A DNA stretch of 51,488 nucleotides from JBCCXL01 sp039191605 (GTDB taxonomy: Bacteria; Acidobacteriota; Thermoanaerobaculia; Multivoradales; JAHZIX01). Positions within the stretch are counted from its first letter, which is position 1. Every line of letters begins with the position of its first letter. Below are positions 39,135 to 47,248 of this stretch, piece by piece. Made by a program: the position numbers and the translations under genes. The notes below the pieces were generated by a model that searched no databases, was not told the DNA's origin, and was given only the letters and a program-made list of their open reading frames with translations. The DNA is taken from positions 1 through 51,488 of the forward strand of contig JBCCXL010000028.1 of the NCBI GenBank assembly GCA_039191605.1. Direction: 5' to 3'.

Positions 39135-41855
39135 ATGATCAACAAGATCCTCACCGCGATCTTCGGCAGCCAACACGACCGTGAGCTCAAGCGAATTCAG
39201 CCCAAGGTCGATGCCATCAATGCCCTAGAGCCTCAATTCCAGGCCCTCTCGGGCGAGCAGCTGCGAGCCAAGACAGACGAGTTCCGCCAGCGGCTGGCGG
39301 ACGGCGAGAGTCTCGAAGACTTCCTGGAGGAAGCCTTCGCGACGGTGCGCGAGACCTCGGTCCGCACCCTGGGCATGCGCCATTACGACGTGCAGCTCTT
39401 CGGCGGCATCATCCTTCACGAGGGGCACATCGCGGAGATGAAGACCGGTGAGGGCAAGACGTTGATGTCTACCCTGCCGGTGTACCTCAACGCCCTCACC
39501 GGTAAGGGCGTCCACGTGGTGACGGTCAACGATTACCTGGCCAGCCGCGATGCCGCCTGGATGGGCGAGATCTTCCAATTCCTCGGCCTGACGGTGGGCG
39601 TGATCGAAAGCGGGCGGGCGGATAACGAGCTGCGCCGCGAGGCCTACGCCGCGGATATCACCTACGGCACCAACAACGAATTCGGCTTCGACTACCTGCG
39701 GGACAACATGAAGTTCCAGCTCGAAGCCATGGTGCAGCGCGGCCACGCCTACGCCATCATCGACGAGGTGGACTCCATCCTCGTCGACGAGGCGCGCACC
39801 CCGCTGATCATCTCCGGCCCCTCGGATCAGAGCGTCGATCGCTATTACAAGGTCGACAAGATCATCCCCAAGCTCCAGCGGGGCGAGGAAATCGAGGAGG
39901 AGAACGGCGACAAGTACACCACCGGTGACTTCCTGGTGGACGAGAAGGCCCAGACCGTCGCCTTGACCGACGAGGGCGTCGCCCACGTCGAGAAGCTCAT
40001 CGGCATCGAGAACCTCTACGACCCCACCCACATGGAGACCCTCCACGGCGTCAATCAGGGGCTGCGGGCTCACCACCTCTTCCAGCGGGATAAGGACTAC
40101 CTGATCAACAATGGCGAGGTGGTGATCGTCGACGAGTTCACCGGGCGCATGATGGAGGGCCGCCGCTGGTCCGACGGCCTGCACCAGGCGGTGGAGGCCA
40201 AGGAGGGCGTCAAGGTCAAGACCGAGAGTCAGACCTTCGCCACCATCACCTTCCAGAATTACTTCCGGATGTACGACAAGCTGGCCGGCATGACCGGTAC
40301 GGCGGAGACCGAAGCTCAGGAATTCGGCGAGATCTACAAGCTGGAAGTCACCGTGATCCCCACCAATCGCCCGATGGTCCGCGACGACCGACCGGACCTG
40401 GTGTACCGCACCGTGCGGGAGAAGTGGAACGCGGTGGTGGAAGAGATCCGTGAGGCCCACGAGCACGGCCAGCCGGTGCTGGTGGGCACGGTGTCCATCG
40501 AATCCAGCGAGACTCTCTCCAAGCGGCTGAAGAAAGAGCGCATCCCCCACGTCGTGCTCAACGCCAAATTCCACGATCGGGAAGCCGGCATCGTCGCCCA
40601 GGCGGGGCGCAAGGGGGCGGTAACCATCGCCACCAACATGGCAGGCCGCGGTACCGACATCGTCCTCGGCGGTAATCCCGAGAGCCTGGCCCGGGCGGAG
40701 GCGGACCCGGAGAAGGAGCCAGACGCCTACGCCAAGGCTCTGGAGGTTTACTCGGAAGAGTGCGCGGTAGCCAAGAACGAGGTATTGGAGGCCGGTGGTC
40801 TACACATTCTCGGCACCGAGCGCCACGAGTCTCGCCGCATCGACAACCAGCTGAGAGGCCGCGCCGGACGCCAGGGAGACCCGGGCTCTTCCCGCTTCTT
40901 CCTCTCCCTGGAAGACGATCTGATGCGCATCTTCGCCAACGACACCGCCCGCAACCTGATCGGCAAGTTGGGGCTGGAAGAAGGCGAACCGATCGAATCC
41001 AACATGGTCTCTAAGGCCATCGAGCGCGCCCAGACCCAGGTGGAGACTCGCAACTTCGAGATCCGCAAGCGGCTGCTGGAATACGACGACGTGATGAATC
41101 GTCAGCGCGAGGAAATCTACCGCCTGCGCCGCGACATCCTCGAAGGCAAGGAGGGTCGCGACTACCTGCTGCGGGTCTCCGACGAGGTCCTCGACTACCA
41201 GGTGGAGACCCACTGCCCCACCAATCGCGATCCTCAAGACTGGGCCCTCACCGAGCTCGCCACCGAAACCCTCTCCCTCTTCGACATCGACATCTACAAG
41301 GAAGATCTGGAGCTGCGGGCCACCACCTCGGAGCAAATGCGGGATGAGCTGGGGAATCTGGTGCACGGCAAGTACGCCGCCAAGGAGGAGCGCCACACCG
41401 GCGAGGTGATGCGGGTGGTGGAGCGGCAGATCATGCTCTCCATCGTCGATCAGAGCTGGAAGGACCACCTTCTGGCCCTCGATCACCTCAAGGAGGGCAT
41501 CGGCCTGCGCGGCTACGGTCAGCGGGATCCGCTGAACGAGTACAAGCGGGAGAGCTTCGAGGTCTTCGACGAGATGCGCCAGCGCATCGAAGACACCATG
41601 ATCAAGAATCTCTTCCGAGTGGAGCCGGTGAGCCGGGAAGAGATGGAAGAGCGGGAGCGCCGCCGCCGCGAGCAGATTCGCCGCGCCCTCAGTACCGGCC
41701 GCCCCGGAGTTCCGGGCGCCGGTGGCCCGCCGCAGCGCCCCCAGACGGTGCGGCGGGAAGGTGCGAAGGTCGGGCGCAACGATCCTTGCCCGTGCGGATC
41801 CGGCAAGAAGTACAAGAAATGTCACGGCGCCAGCGCGCCGGTGGGAGCGGCCTGA
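39135..41855 (+). CDS. secA: Preprotein translocase ATPase SecA
   Basis: The product is 906 residues, full length for SecA. It drives Sec-dependent export through SecYEG by ATP hydrolysis. Visible parts are the N-terminal FGSQHDRELKRI, Walker A MKTGEGKTLM, TVNDYLASRDA, YGTNNEFGFDYLRDN, DEVDSILVDEARTPLIISGP (DEAD-like Walker B), the NBD2 motifs GTVSIESSE and TNMAGRGTDIVLGG, and GRAGRQGDPGSSRF. The C-terminus ends in the zinc-binding SecB/ribosome motif VGRNDPCPCGSGKKYKKCH with its CxCx8CH spacing. Everything needed for function is intact. It stands alone with long spacers on both sides. Confidence 0.98.
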   Translation: MINKILTAIFGSQHDRELKRIQPKVDAINALEPQFQALSGEQLRAKTDEFRQRLADGESLEDFLEEAFATVRETSVRTLGMRHYDVQLFGGIILHEGHIAEMKTGEGKTLMSTLPVYLNALTGKGVHVVTVNDYLASRDAAWMGEIFQFLGLTVGVIESGRADNELRREAYAADITYGTNNEFGFDYLRDNMKFQLEAMVQRGHAYAIIDEVDSILVDEARTPLIISGPSDQSVDRYYKVDKIIPKLQRGEEIEEENGDKYTTGDFLVDEKAQTVALTDEGVAHVEKLIGIENLYDPTHMETLHGVNQGLRAHHLFQRDKDYLINNGEVVIVDEFTGRMMEGRRWSDGLHQAVEAKEGVKVKTESQTFATITFQNYFRMYDKLAGMTGTAETEAQEFGEIYKLEVTVIPTNRPMVRDDRPDLVYRTVREKWNAVVEEIREAHEHGQPVLVGTVSIESSETLSKRLKKERIPHVVLNAKFHDREAGIVAQAGRKGAVTIATNMAGRGTDIVLGGNPESLARAEADPEKEPDAYAKALEVYSEECAVAKNEVLEAGGLHILGTERHESRRIDNQLRGRAGRQGDPGSSRFFLSLEDDLMRIFANDTARNLIGKLGLEEGEPIESNMVSKAIERAQTQVETRNFEIRKRLLEYDDVMNRQREEIYRLRRDILEGKEGRDYLLRVSDEVLDYQVETHCPTNRDPQDWALTELATETLSLFDIDIYKEDLELRATTSEQMRDELGNLVHGKYAAKEERHTGEVMRVVERQIMLSIVDQSWKDHLLALDHLKEGIGLRGYGQRDPLNEYKRESFEVFDEMRQRIEDTMIKNLFRVEPVSREEMEERERRRREQIRRALSTGRPGVPGAGGPPQRPQTVRREGAKVGRNDPCPCGSGKKYKKCHGASAPVGAA

Positions 41856-41993
41856 GGATGCCCATGGCGGTGCCCCTGGCCGCCTCTCGTCGCTGCTGCG
41901 ACGCCCCTCGACCGCTGATCCCGACCTTCCGGCTTCGCTCTTCTGATCCCAGCCTTCGGATATCAGCCTTACGCCTCTCGCCTTCGACGCCTC

Positions 41994-42060
41994 ACTGCGA
42001 CACCTCGACGGCAACGCCTCAACTGCGACGCCTCACTGCGACGCCTCACTGCGACGCCTC
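41994..42060. repeat. 13-bp tandem repeat between secA and guaB
   Basis: ACTGCGACGCCTC occurs in three perfect head-to-tail copies (42022-42060). A one-mismatch copy at 41994-42006 and a degenerate unit lie between. The 315-base secA-guaB spacer holds no gene apart from this array. Confidence 0.9.
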
Positions 42061-42170
42061 GACACAAACCCCGGGCTTTCCGCCCACTCCGCCCCCATCG
42101 CCGCCCGCCTCAGGCCGCCGAGTAGCCCTCGGCGGCCTCCGTTGCACCTGTAGCCTGGAGCTGAACCCCC

Positions 42171-43643
42171 TTGACGACCGAAGAGAGCCATCGGACCCCG
42201 CCCCTCGCCCTCACCTTCGACGACGTCCTGATCCTCCCGGGGATGTCTGAAGTGCACCCCAGCCAAGTGGTGCTGGAGACTCAGCTGACCCGCTCCATTC
42301 GGATGAATATTCCGCTGATCTCCGCCGCCATGGATACGGTGACGGAATCTCGCCTGGCCATCGCCATGGCTCAGGAGGGCGGCATCGGGGTGATCCACAA
42401 GAACCTCGCCATCGATCGCCAGGCGGAAGAGGTCGATAAGGTCAAGCGCTCGGAAGCCGGCATGATCGTCGATCCGGTGACCATGCGACCCGCCCAGCGC
42501 ATCAGTGAGGCGCTGGAGGTGATGGCCCGCTACAAGATCTCCGGCGTACCGGTGACCGACGAAGACGGGCATCTGGTCGGTATCCTCACCAACCGCGACC
42601 TGCGCTTCGAGGAAGATACCCACAAGACCATCTCCGAGCTGATGACCAAGGAAAATCTGGTCACCGTTCCCCCGGGAACCACCCTCGAGCAGGCCAAGGC
42701 CAAGCTCCACCAGCACCGCATCGAGAAGCTGCTGGTGGTGGATGACTGCGGCGCCCTGAAGGGTTTGATCACCGTCAAGGACATCCAAAAGCAGATGGAC
42801 TTCCCCAGCGCCTGCAAGGACGATCTCGGGCGTCTGCGGGTCGGCGCCGGGGTCGGCGTTGGTTCAGACACCATGGATCGCGCCAAGGCCCTGGTGGAGG
42901 CGAAGGTCGACGTGCTGGTGCTGGACTCCTCCCATGCCCACAGCCGCGGCGTGCTGGACACCCTCGAGACTCTGCGCAACGCCTTCCCGGATGTCTCCAT
43001 CATGGCCGGTAACGTCGCCACCGCCGAGGGCGCCCAGGCGCTGGTGGAGCGCGGCGCCGACGCCATCAAGGTGGGCATCGGTCCCGGCAGCATCTGCACC
43101 ACCCGGGTGGTCACCGGCGCCGGCGTACCCCAGGTCACGGCGATCCTCGAAGCCAACCGGGTGGCTCAGGAGGCCGGCGTGCCGGTGGTGGCGGACGGCG
43201 GCATCAAGATGTCCGGCGACGTCACCAAGGCCATCGCTGCCGGCGGCTCGTCGGTGATGATCGGCTCTCTGCTGGCGGGCACCGAGGAGAGCCCCGGCGA
43301 GACCATCCTCTACAAGAGCCGCACCTACAAGGCCTACCGCGGCATGGGATCCCTCGCCGCGATGGCCGAGGGCAGCGCAGATCGCTACTTCCAGGAGGAT
43401 CTCGGCAAGCTGGTGCCGGAGGGCATCGAGGGCATGGTCCCCTACAAGGGCAGCGCCCACAAGATGGTCGCTCAGCTCACCGGCGGCCTGCGTTCCGGCA
43501 TGGGCCTCTCCGGCTGCGGCACGATCGAAGAGCTGCGCACCAAGTCACGCTTTGTGCGCATCTCCGGCGCCGGCCTTAGAGAGAGTCACGCCCATGACGT
43601 CACCATCACCAAGGAGGCTCCGAACTATTGGGTGGAGAGCTGA
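42171..43643 (+). CDS. guaB: Inosine-5'-monophosphate dehydrogenase
   Basis: The product is 490 residues, starting at a TTG with GGAG ten bases upstream; no ATG lies before the conserved LALTFDDVLILPG. It oxidises IMP to XMP with NAD+, the committed step of GMP synthesis. The catalytic loop GIGPGSICTTRVVTG carries the nucleophilic Cys. Two CBS domains occupy about residues 95-215 (VTMRPAQRISEAL; LVTVPPGTTLEQA). VADGGIKMSGD and YRGMGSLAAM are the usual IMP and flap motifs. Length is normal, and guaA is not adjacent. Confidence 0.97.
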   Translation: MTTEESHRTPPLALTFDDVLILPGMSEVHPSQVVLETQLTRSIRMNIPLISAAMDTVTESRLAIAMAQEGGIGVIHKNLAIDRQAEEVDKVKRSEAGMIVDPVTMRPAQRISEALEVMARYKISGVPVTDEDGHLVGILTNRDLRFEEDTHKTISELMTKENLVTVPPGTTLEQAKAKLHQHRIEKLLVVDDCGALKGLITVKDIQKQMDFPSACKDDLGRLRVGAGVGVGSDTMDRAKALVEAKVDVLVLDSSHAHSRGVLDTLETLRNAFPDVSIMAGNVATAEGAQALVERGADAIKVGIGPGSICTTRVVTGAGVPQVTAILEANRVAQEAGVPVVADGGIKMSGDVTKAIAAGGSSVMIGSLLAGTEESPGETILYKSRTYKAYRGMGSLAAMAEGSADRYFQEDLGKLVPEGIEGMVPYKGSAHKMVAQLTGGLRSGMGLSGCGTIEELRTKSRFVRISGAGLRESHAHDVTITKEAPNYWVES

Positions 43644-44287
43644 GGCCGTAAGCTCTGCGGCAGGCATTCACATACCTGCTCACTGACTGAGCATCCGCAC
43701 AAGCAGCTTGTCGCCCAGATTCAAGACCGGCTCAAGTCTCGCTGTGGGACGCTCCTTTTTCTGTGGAAAACTCCTCGGCATCTCGCGACGCTACGGCTCT
43801 TTCAATCCTCCACAGCAGTCTTCTGCATTTGCATAACCCTTTTACTCTCTAGGGTTTCCGCGAAGCCTCTAGCGAATTTCAGGAAGTTGTCACCCGATTC
43901 TGTTCTCTGGAAACTAAAACGCGAGCCTAGGCCTTTCCCACAGAGTTTTCCACAGTGAACAGCGCCCTAAACGCCCTTCGGCACTAGGTTTTTCGCCTCT
44001 AGCCCCCTTTAGAGCCCCCCGGGAGGACGGGCTTTCTTCACCGCCAGCCAGAGTCACTTAGGTAGGCGCCTACCACCCGAAAAATCGTCTCTATTGACGA
44101 TTCTCGATCTGCCGCCCGCTCTGCTTCTTCAGCCCTACCCGACAAGCTGAAGAAGAAATCGACGGCGCGAAGCGGGCTCCGCCAGAGCTGCCCTGCGCCC
44201 TCTTATCCTCCCAAAGCTCCATCGACTTTCCTCTCATCGTCCAACCCGAGACCGAGCGTCTCTTCGAACCTAGGAGGGCCCTTATCC
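43644..44287. promoter_or_regulatory. Long regulatory-looking spacer before the ALDH7 gene
   Basis: The 644-base region has no supported gene and is AT-richer than its surroundings. CTGTGGAAAACTC (43761-43773) and its exact reverse complement (43943-43955) each contain TTTTCCACA, a DnaA-box-like nonamer. Closer to the gene are a perfect 14-base palindrome GGTAGGCGCCTACC (44061-44074), AATCGTC/GACGATT (44083-44102) and CTTCTTCAGC/GCTGAAGAAG (44124-44155). AGGAGG precedes the ATG at 44288. Which of these sites act is unknown. Confidence 0.5.
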
Positions 44288-45817
44288 ATGGCCACCCAAC
44301 ATTCTGTCGCCGATCTGCTCGCCGCCTTCGACCTTCAGGAGGTCAACCCCGGCGCTTTTGACGGCCAGTGGATCGAGACCACTGGCGAGACCGTCGCCTC
44401 CGTCAACCCCGCCACCGGTGAGACCATCGCCTCGGTGCGCTTCGCCACCGTCGAGGAGTACGAGCGGGTCGCTGCCACCACCGTCGACGCCTTCCGCCAG
44501 TGGCGTACCTGGCCGGCACCGCGCCGCGGTGAAGTGGTTCGCCGCCTCGGCGAGGTGCTGCGGGAGCGCAAGGAAGAGCTCGGTCAGCTGGTGACCCTCG
44601 AGGTCGGCAAGATCCGCTCCGAGGGCCTCGGCGAGGTGCAGGAGATGATCGACATGGCCGACCTCGCCGTCGGCATGTCCCGCCAGCTCTACGGCAAGAC
44701 CATGCATTCGGAGCGCCCGAGCCACCGCATGTACGAGCAGTGGCATCCCCTGGGCCCGGTGGGCATCATCACCGCCTTCAACTTCCCCGTCGCGGTGTGG
44801 GCGTGGAACGCCACCGTCGCCGCCGTTTGCGGCAACTCGATGATCTGGAAGCCCTCCGAGATCGCTCCCCTCACTTCCCTGGCGGTCACCCGCTTGGCTC
44901 AGCAGGTGCTGGAGGAGGCCGGCGCTCCGCCGATCTTCAACCTGGTGATCGGTGGCGGCCAGGGCGTCGGTGAGGCCCTGGTGGCGGACGAGCGCTTCCC
45001 GCTGATCTCGGCTACCGGCTCGGTGCGCATGGGCAAGATCGTCGGCGCCAACGTCGCCGGCCGCATGGGCCGCAGCCTGCTGGAGCTCGGCGGCAACAAC
45101 GGCCTGGTGGTGATGGACGACGCCGACCTCGACCTCGCCCTGCGGGGCATCGCCTTCGGCGCCGCCGGCACCGCCGGCCAGCGCTGCACCTCCACCCGCC
45201 GCCTCTTCCTCCACAGCTCCATCGCCGCAGAGATGAAGGAGCGCCTGGTGAAGGCCTACGCTTCCTTCTCCATCGGCGACCCTTCCGAAGACGGCACTCT
45301 CGTCGGCCCCCTCATCGACCAGCGGGCGGTGGACGGCTACCGCGCCGCCCTGGAAACCGTGCAGGCCGCCGGCGGCAAGATTCTCACCGGCGGCGAGGTC
45401 CTGGACCGCCCGGGCTTCTACGTCCAACCCACCATCGTCGAAGTGCCGGAGCAGCTGGACATCGTCTGCGAGGAGACCTTCGCCCCGATCCTCTACGTGC
45501 TGGAATTCGATGACCTGGACGAGGCCATCGAGATCCACAACAGCGTGCGCCAGGGCCTGTCCTCCGCCATCTTTACCAGCTCCGTGCGCTCCGCCGAGCG
45601 CTTCCTCGCCCACACCGGCAGCGACTGCGGCATCGCCAACGTCAACATCGGCACCTCCGGCGCCGAGATCGGCGGCGCTTTCGGCGGCGAGAAGGACACC
45701 GGCGGCGGCCGCGAGGCCGGCTCCGACTCCTGGAAGACCTACATGCGTCGCCAGACCAACACCATCAACTGGGGCGACGACCTTCCCCTCGCCCAGGGTG
45801 TGAAGTTCGACGTCTGA
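44288..45817 (+). CDS. ALDH7-type aldehyde dehydrogenase (alpha-aminoadipic semialdehyde dehydrogenase-like)
   Basis: The product is 509 residues, with AGGAGG ten bases before the ATG. The family is ALDH7 (antiquitin/AmaB): WHPLGPVGIITAFNFPVAVW, LELGGNNGLVV with the general-base Glu, GTAGQRCTSTRR with the catalytic Cys, and the diagnostic C-terminus NIGTSGAEIGGAFGGEKDTG ending with RRQTNTINW. ALDH7 enzymes oxidise alpha-aminoadipic semialdehyde/piperideine-6-carboxylate in lysine breakdown, and some members act on other aldehydes. No lysine aminotransferase or saccharopine gene is adjacent, so the pathway is inferred. It is monocistronic, between a long leader region and a terminator. Confidence 0.92.
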   Translation: MATQHSVADLLAAFDLQEVNPGAFDGQWIETTGETVASVNPATGETIASVRFATVEEYERVAATTVDAFRQWRTWPAPRRGEVVRRLGEVLRERKEELGQLVTLEVGKIRSEGLGEVQEMIDMADLAVGMSRQLYGKTMHSERPSHRMYEQWHPLGPVGIITAFNFPVAVWAWNATVAAVCGNSMIWKPSEIAPLTSLAVTRLAQQVLEEAGAPPIFNLVIGGGQGVGEALVADERFPLISATGSVRMGKIVGANVAGRMGRSLLELGGNNGLVVMDDADLDLALRGIAFGAAGTAGQRCTSTRRLFLHSSIAAEMKERLVKAYASFSIGDPSEDGTLVGPLIDQRAVDGYRAALETVQAAGGKILTGGEVLDRPGFYVQPTIVEVPEQLDIVCEETFAPILYVLEFDDLDEAIEIHNSVRQGLSSAIFTSSVRSAERFLAHTGSDCGIANVNIGTSGAEIGGAFGGEKDTGGGREAGSDSWKTYMRRQTNTINWGDDLPLAQGVKFDV

Positions 45818-45855
45818 TCCCGTCGCCCCCATCGTGCCCCTCGGCACGACTTCAA

Positions 45856-45888
45856 GCCGGCTCTCGCACTCACGAGGGCCGGCTTTTT
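45856..45888 (+). terminator. Intrinsic terminator after the ALDH7 gene
   Basis: GCCGGCTCTCG (45856-45866) pairs with CGAGGGCCGGC (45873-45883) with one G-T pair over a six-base loop, followed by five T. Confidence 0.93.
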
Positions 45889-45981
45889 CTTTGCCGGCCC
45901 CCAGCCCTTCTAGAAGGGTGCCAGGGACTTTCCACTGGAACGAGGTTCCGCTGGGCTGAGGGCGCGGGGTTGGGGCAGCGC

Positions 45982-46148
45982 CTAAGAAGGTGCCAGGGAC
46001 TTTCCCTGGGGAGGAGTCTTCTAGGCTGGGGCGCGGGGTTGGGGCAGCGCTGCGCTCCCCCGGGGCCCTGCGCTGGTCGCATGGTCGCCTGCGGCTCCAG
46101 ATGCTCCTGCGCTTCGGACCTCCGGGGCTCGCTTCGCTTTCGGTGGCT
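45982..46148. repeat. 167-bp direct repeat, copy 1, with REP-like hairpin
   Basis: This block is repeated at 46275-46441 with the same length and only a handful of substitutions. Its left end holds CCAGGGA-CTT-TCCCTGG (45993-46009), a perfect short hairpin after GGTG. A degenerate partial copy of the left end begins near 45908, next to the palindrome CCCTTCTAGAAGGG. No open frame in the block resembles a gene. Confidence 0.92.
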
Positions 46149-46161
46149 GAGCGGGTCTACC

Positions 46162-46266
46162 CAACAGGTGCCAGCCAACTTCCCCAACAGGTGCCAGCCA
46201 ACTTCCCCAACAGGTGCCAGCCAACTTCCCCAGCCAACTTCCCCAACAGGTGCCAGCCAACTTCCC
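46162..46266. repeat. 23-bp tandem repeat between the two 167-bp copies
   Basis: Perfect 23-base units start at 46162, 46185 and 46208, then a 13-base fragment, then another full unit at 46244-46266. Each contains GGTGCCAGCCAACTTCC, resembling the GGTGCCAGGGACTTTCC start of the flanking 167-bp repeat. The units abut without spacers, so this is not a CRISPR array. Confidence 0.93.
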
Positions 46267-46274
46267 CAGCTCCT

Positions 46275-46441
46275 CTAAGAAGGTGCCAGGGACTTTCCCT
46301 GGGGAGGAGTCTTCTAGGCTGGGGCGCAGGATTGGAGCAGCGCTATGCTCCCCCGGGGCCCTGCGCTGGTCGCATGGTCGCCTGCGGCTCCAGATGCTCC
46401 TGCGCTTCGGACCTCCGGAGCTCGCTTCGCTTTCGGTGGCT
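46275..46441. repeat. 167-bp direct repeat, copy 2
   Basis: This is the second copy of the block at 45982-46148, offset by 293 bases. The changes relative to copy 1 are mostly G-to-A. The hairpin CCAGGGA-CTT-TCCCTGG recurs at 46286-46302. An AT-rich stretch follows (46460-46520) that probably holds the promoter of the Cys-rich gene at 46589. Confidence 0.92.
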
Positions 46442-46521
46442 CAATGGTTGCCTTATCAGCTGTAGTGAAGAAATTTCACCAATAATTATTTATGTTAAAA
46501 TATTTGAACACACAGTATTAA

Positions 46522-46562
46522 GAACTCTCGGGAGCTGAAGATTTTGACTGCCAAGAGAGTTC
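46522..46562 (+). promoter_or_regulatory. AT-rich promoter region and leader inverted repeat of the Cys-rich gene
   Basis: GAACTCTC (46522-46529) is the exact reverse complement of GAGAGTTC (46555-46562), with 25 bases between, just upstream of AGGAGG and the ATG at 46589. The preceding 60 bases are very AT-rich for this genome. No single -35/-10 pair stands out. Confidence 0.4.
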
Positions 46563-46588
46563 GCCCATTACCCAGGAGGAGCTTCTGA

Positions 46589-47008
46589 ATGAAACTCTAT
46601 GCCACCTGTCTGCTCTCTCTGCTACTTCTTGCGCCCGTCGGACTCGCCGCAGCAACAGCAAGCTCCGCTACCCCAGTCCCCGCAGTCGACGCCAATATGT
46701 CTCCTGCGTCCCCTGCTGGTGATGCAGATCTTGTAGAACTGAGGACGGCCCTCTTCACCCCTTCAGCTGATTGCGATGCCGCCGCACGAGAAGCCCTGCC
46801 TAACTCTGACAATGGAAAATTCGAGGCCACTGGTACTCACTGCGGATGGTGCTCCGATGACAATTGCCGGGGCCTCAACGTCGGAGATTTGTGCGACCTC
46901 AACTCGAACCAGAAGCCGAGATTCGGTCTCTGCACTTCGTATTACCACAGCCCTATCTGCAGCCCACCTTCGACTGTAAACCGCTGCTATTGTGACTCTG
47001 GTCTCTAA
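46589..47008 (+). CDS. Secreted Cys-rich small protein, family B (copy 1)
   Basis: The product is 139 residues, with AGGAGG nine bases before the ATG. A clear signal peptide (MKLYATCLLSLLLLAPVGLA) is followed by a propeptide-like segment containing LVELRTALFTPSADC, then a Cys-dense C-terminus. Its nine Cys from SADC onward follow the pattern C..C-x2-C-x4-C-x8-C-x12-C-x8-C-x8-C-x-C. The same pattern and the LxELRxxLFxPxxDC motif occur in the gene at 49478. No known family is recognised. An excreted disulfide-rich miniprotein is inferred; effector, toxin or structural roles remain open. Confidence 0.82.
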   Translation: MKLYATCLLSLLLLAPVGLAAATASSATPVPAVDANMSPASPAGDADLVELRTALFTPSADCDAAAREALPNSDNGKFEATGTHCGWCSDDNCRGLNVGDLCDLNSNQKPRFGLCTSYYHSPICSPPSTVNRCYCDSGL

Positions 47009-47163
47009 CTCTTCTCCTCTAACCTCGAACCTCACTGTTTGAGAGTTATCCAAAGCTCAGCTCATGAAAGCTGCGTCCAGAGCTTCCGATTCTGCCGACA
47101 GCACCAAGAGCTCACAACCAAGCTCTAGGAGTCACCAGCACCGAGCTATCGTCGAGAAAAGCG

Positions 47164-47189
47164 GCCCGCCAGAATTGGCGGGCTGTTTT
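47164..47189 (+). terminator. Intrinsic terminator after Cys-rich gene copy 1
   Basis: GCCCGCCA (47164-47171) pairs with TGGCGGGC (47176-47183) over GAAT, followed by TGTTTT. It lies about 155 bases after the stop codon, before the convergent symporter gene. Confidence 0.9.
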
Positions 47190-47248
47190 CGTTCTACTCG
47201 AGTCGCTCTTGCCGTAGCCGGTCCTTGCCTTGGCCCCGATCCGCGCAC

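Noticed and set aside
39225..40574. 449-residue minus-strand frame inside secA
   Set aside because: SecA motifs are complete on the plus strand; the antisense product has no recognisable domain.
40800..42014. 404-residue minus-strand frame over the 3' half of secA and the spacer
   Set aside because: It is a shadow of SecA codons, with no ribosome-binding site or domain.
43644..44287. Chromosomal replication origin
   Set aside because: Only two DnaA-box-like words are convincing, there is no clear AT-rich 13-mer array, and dnaA, dnaN, gidA or parAB are not adjacent.
44282..45847. 521-residue minus-strand frame across the ALDH7 gene
   Set aside because: The plus-strand ALDH7 is unmistakable; the antisense product is low-complexity Gly/Ala/Val/His with no motif.
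46162..46266. CRISPR-like array of 23-bp repeats
   Set aside because: Units are directly adjacent with no spacers and no cas gene is present; it is a simple tandem repeat.
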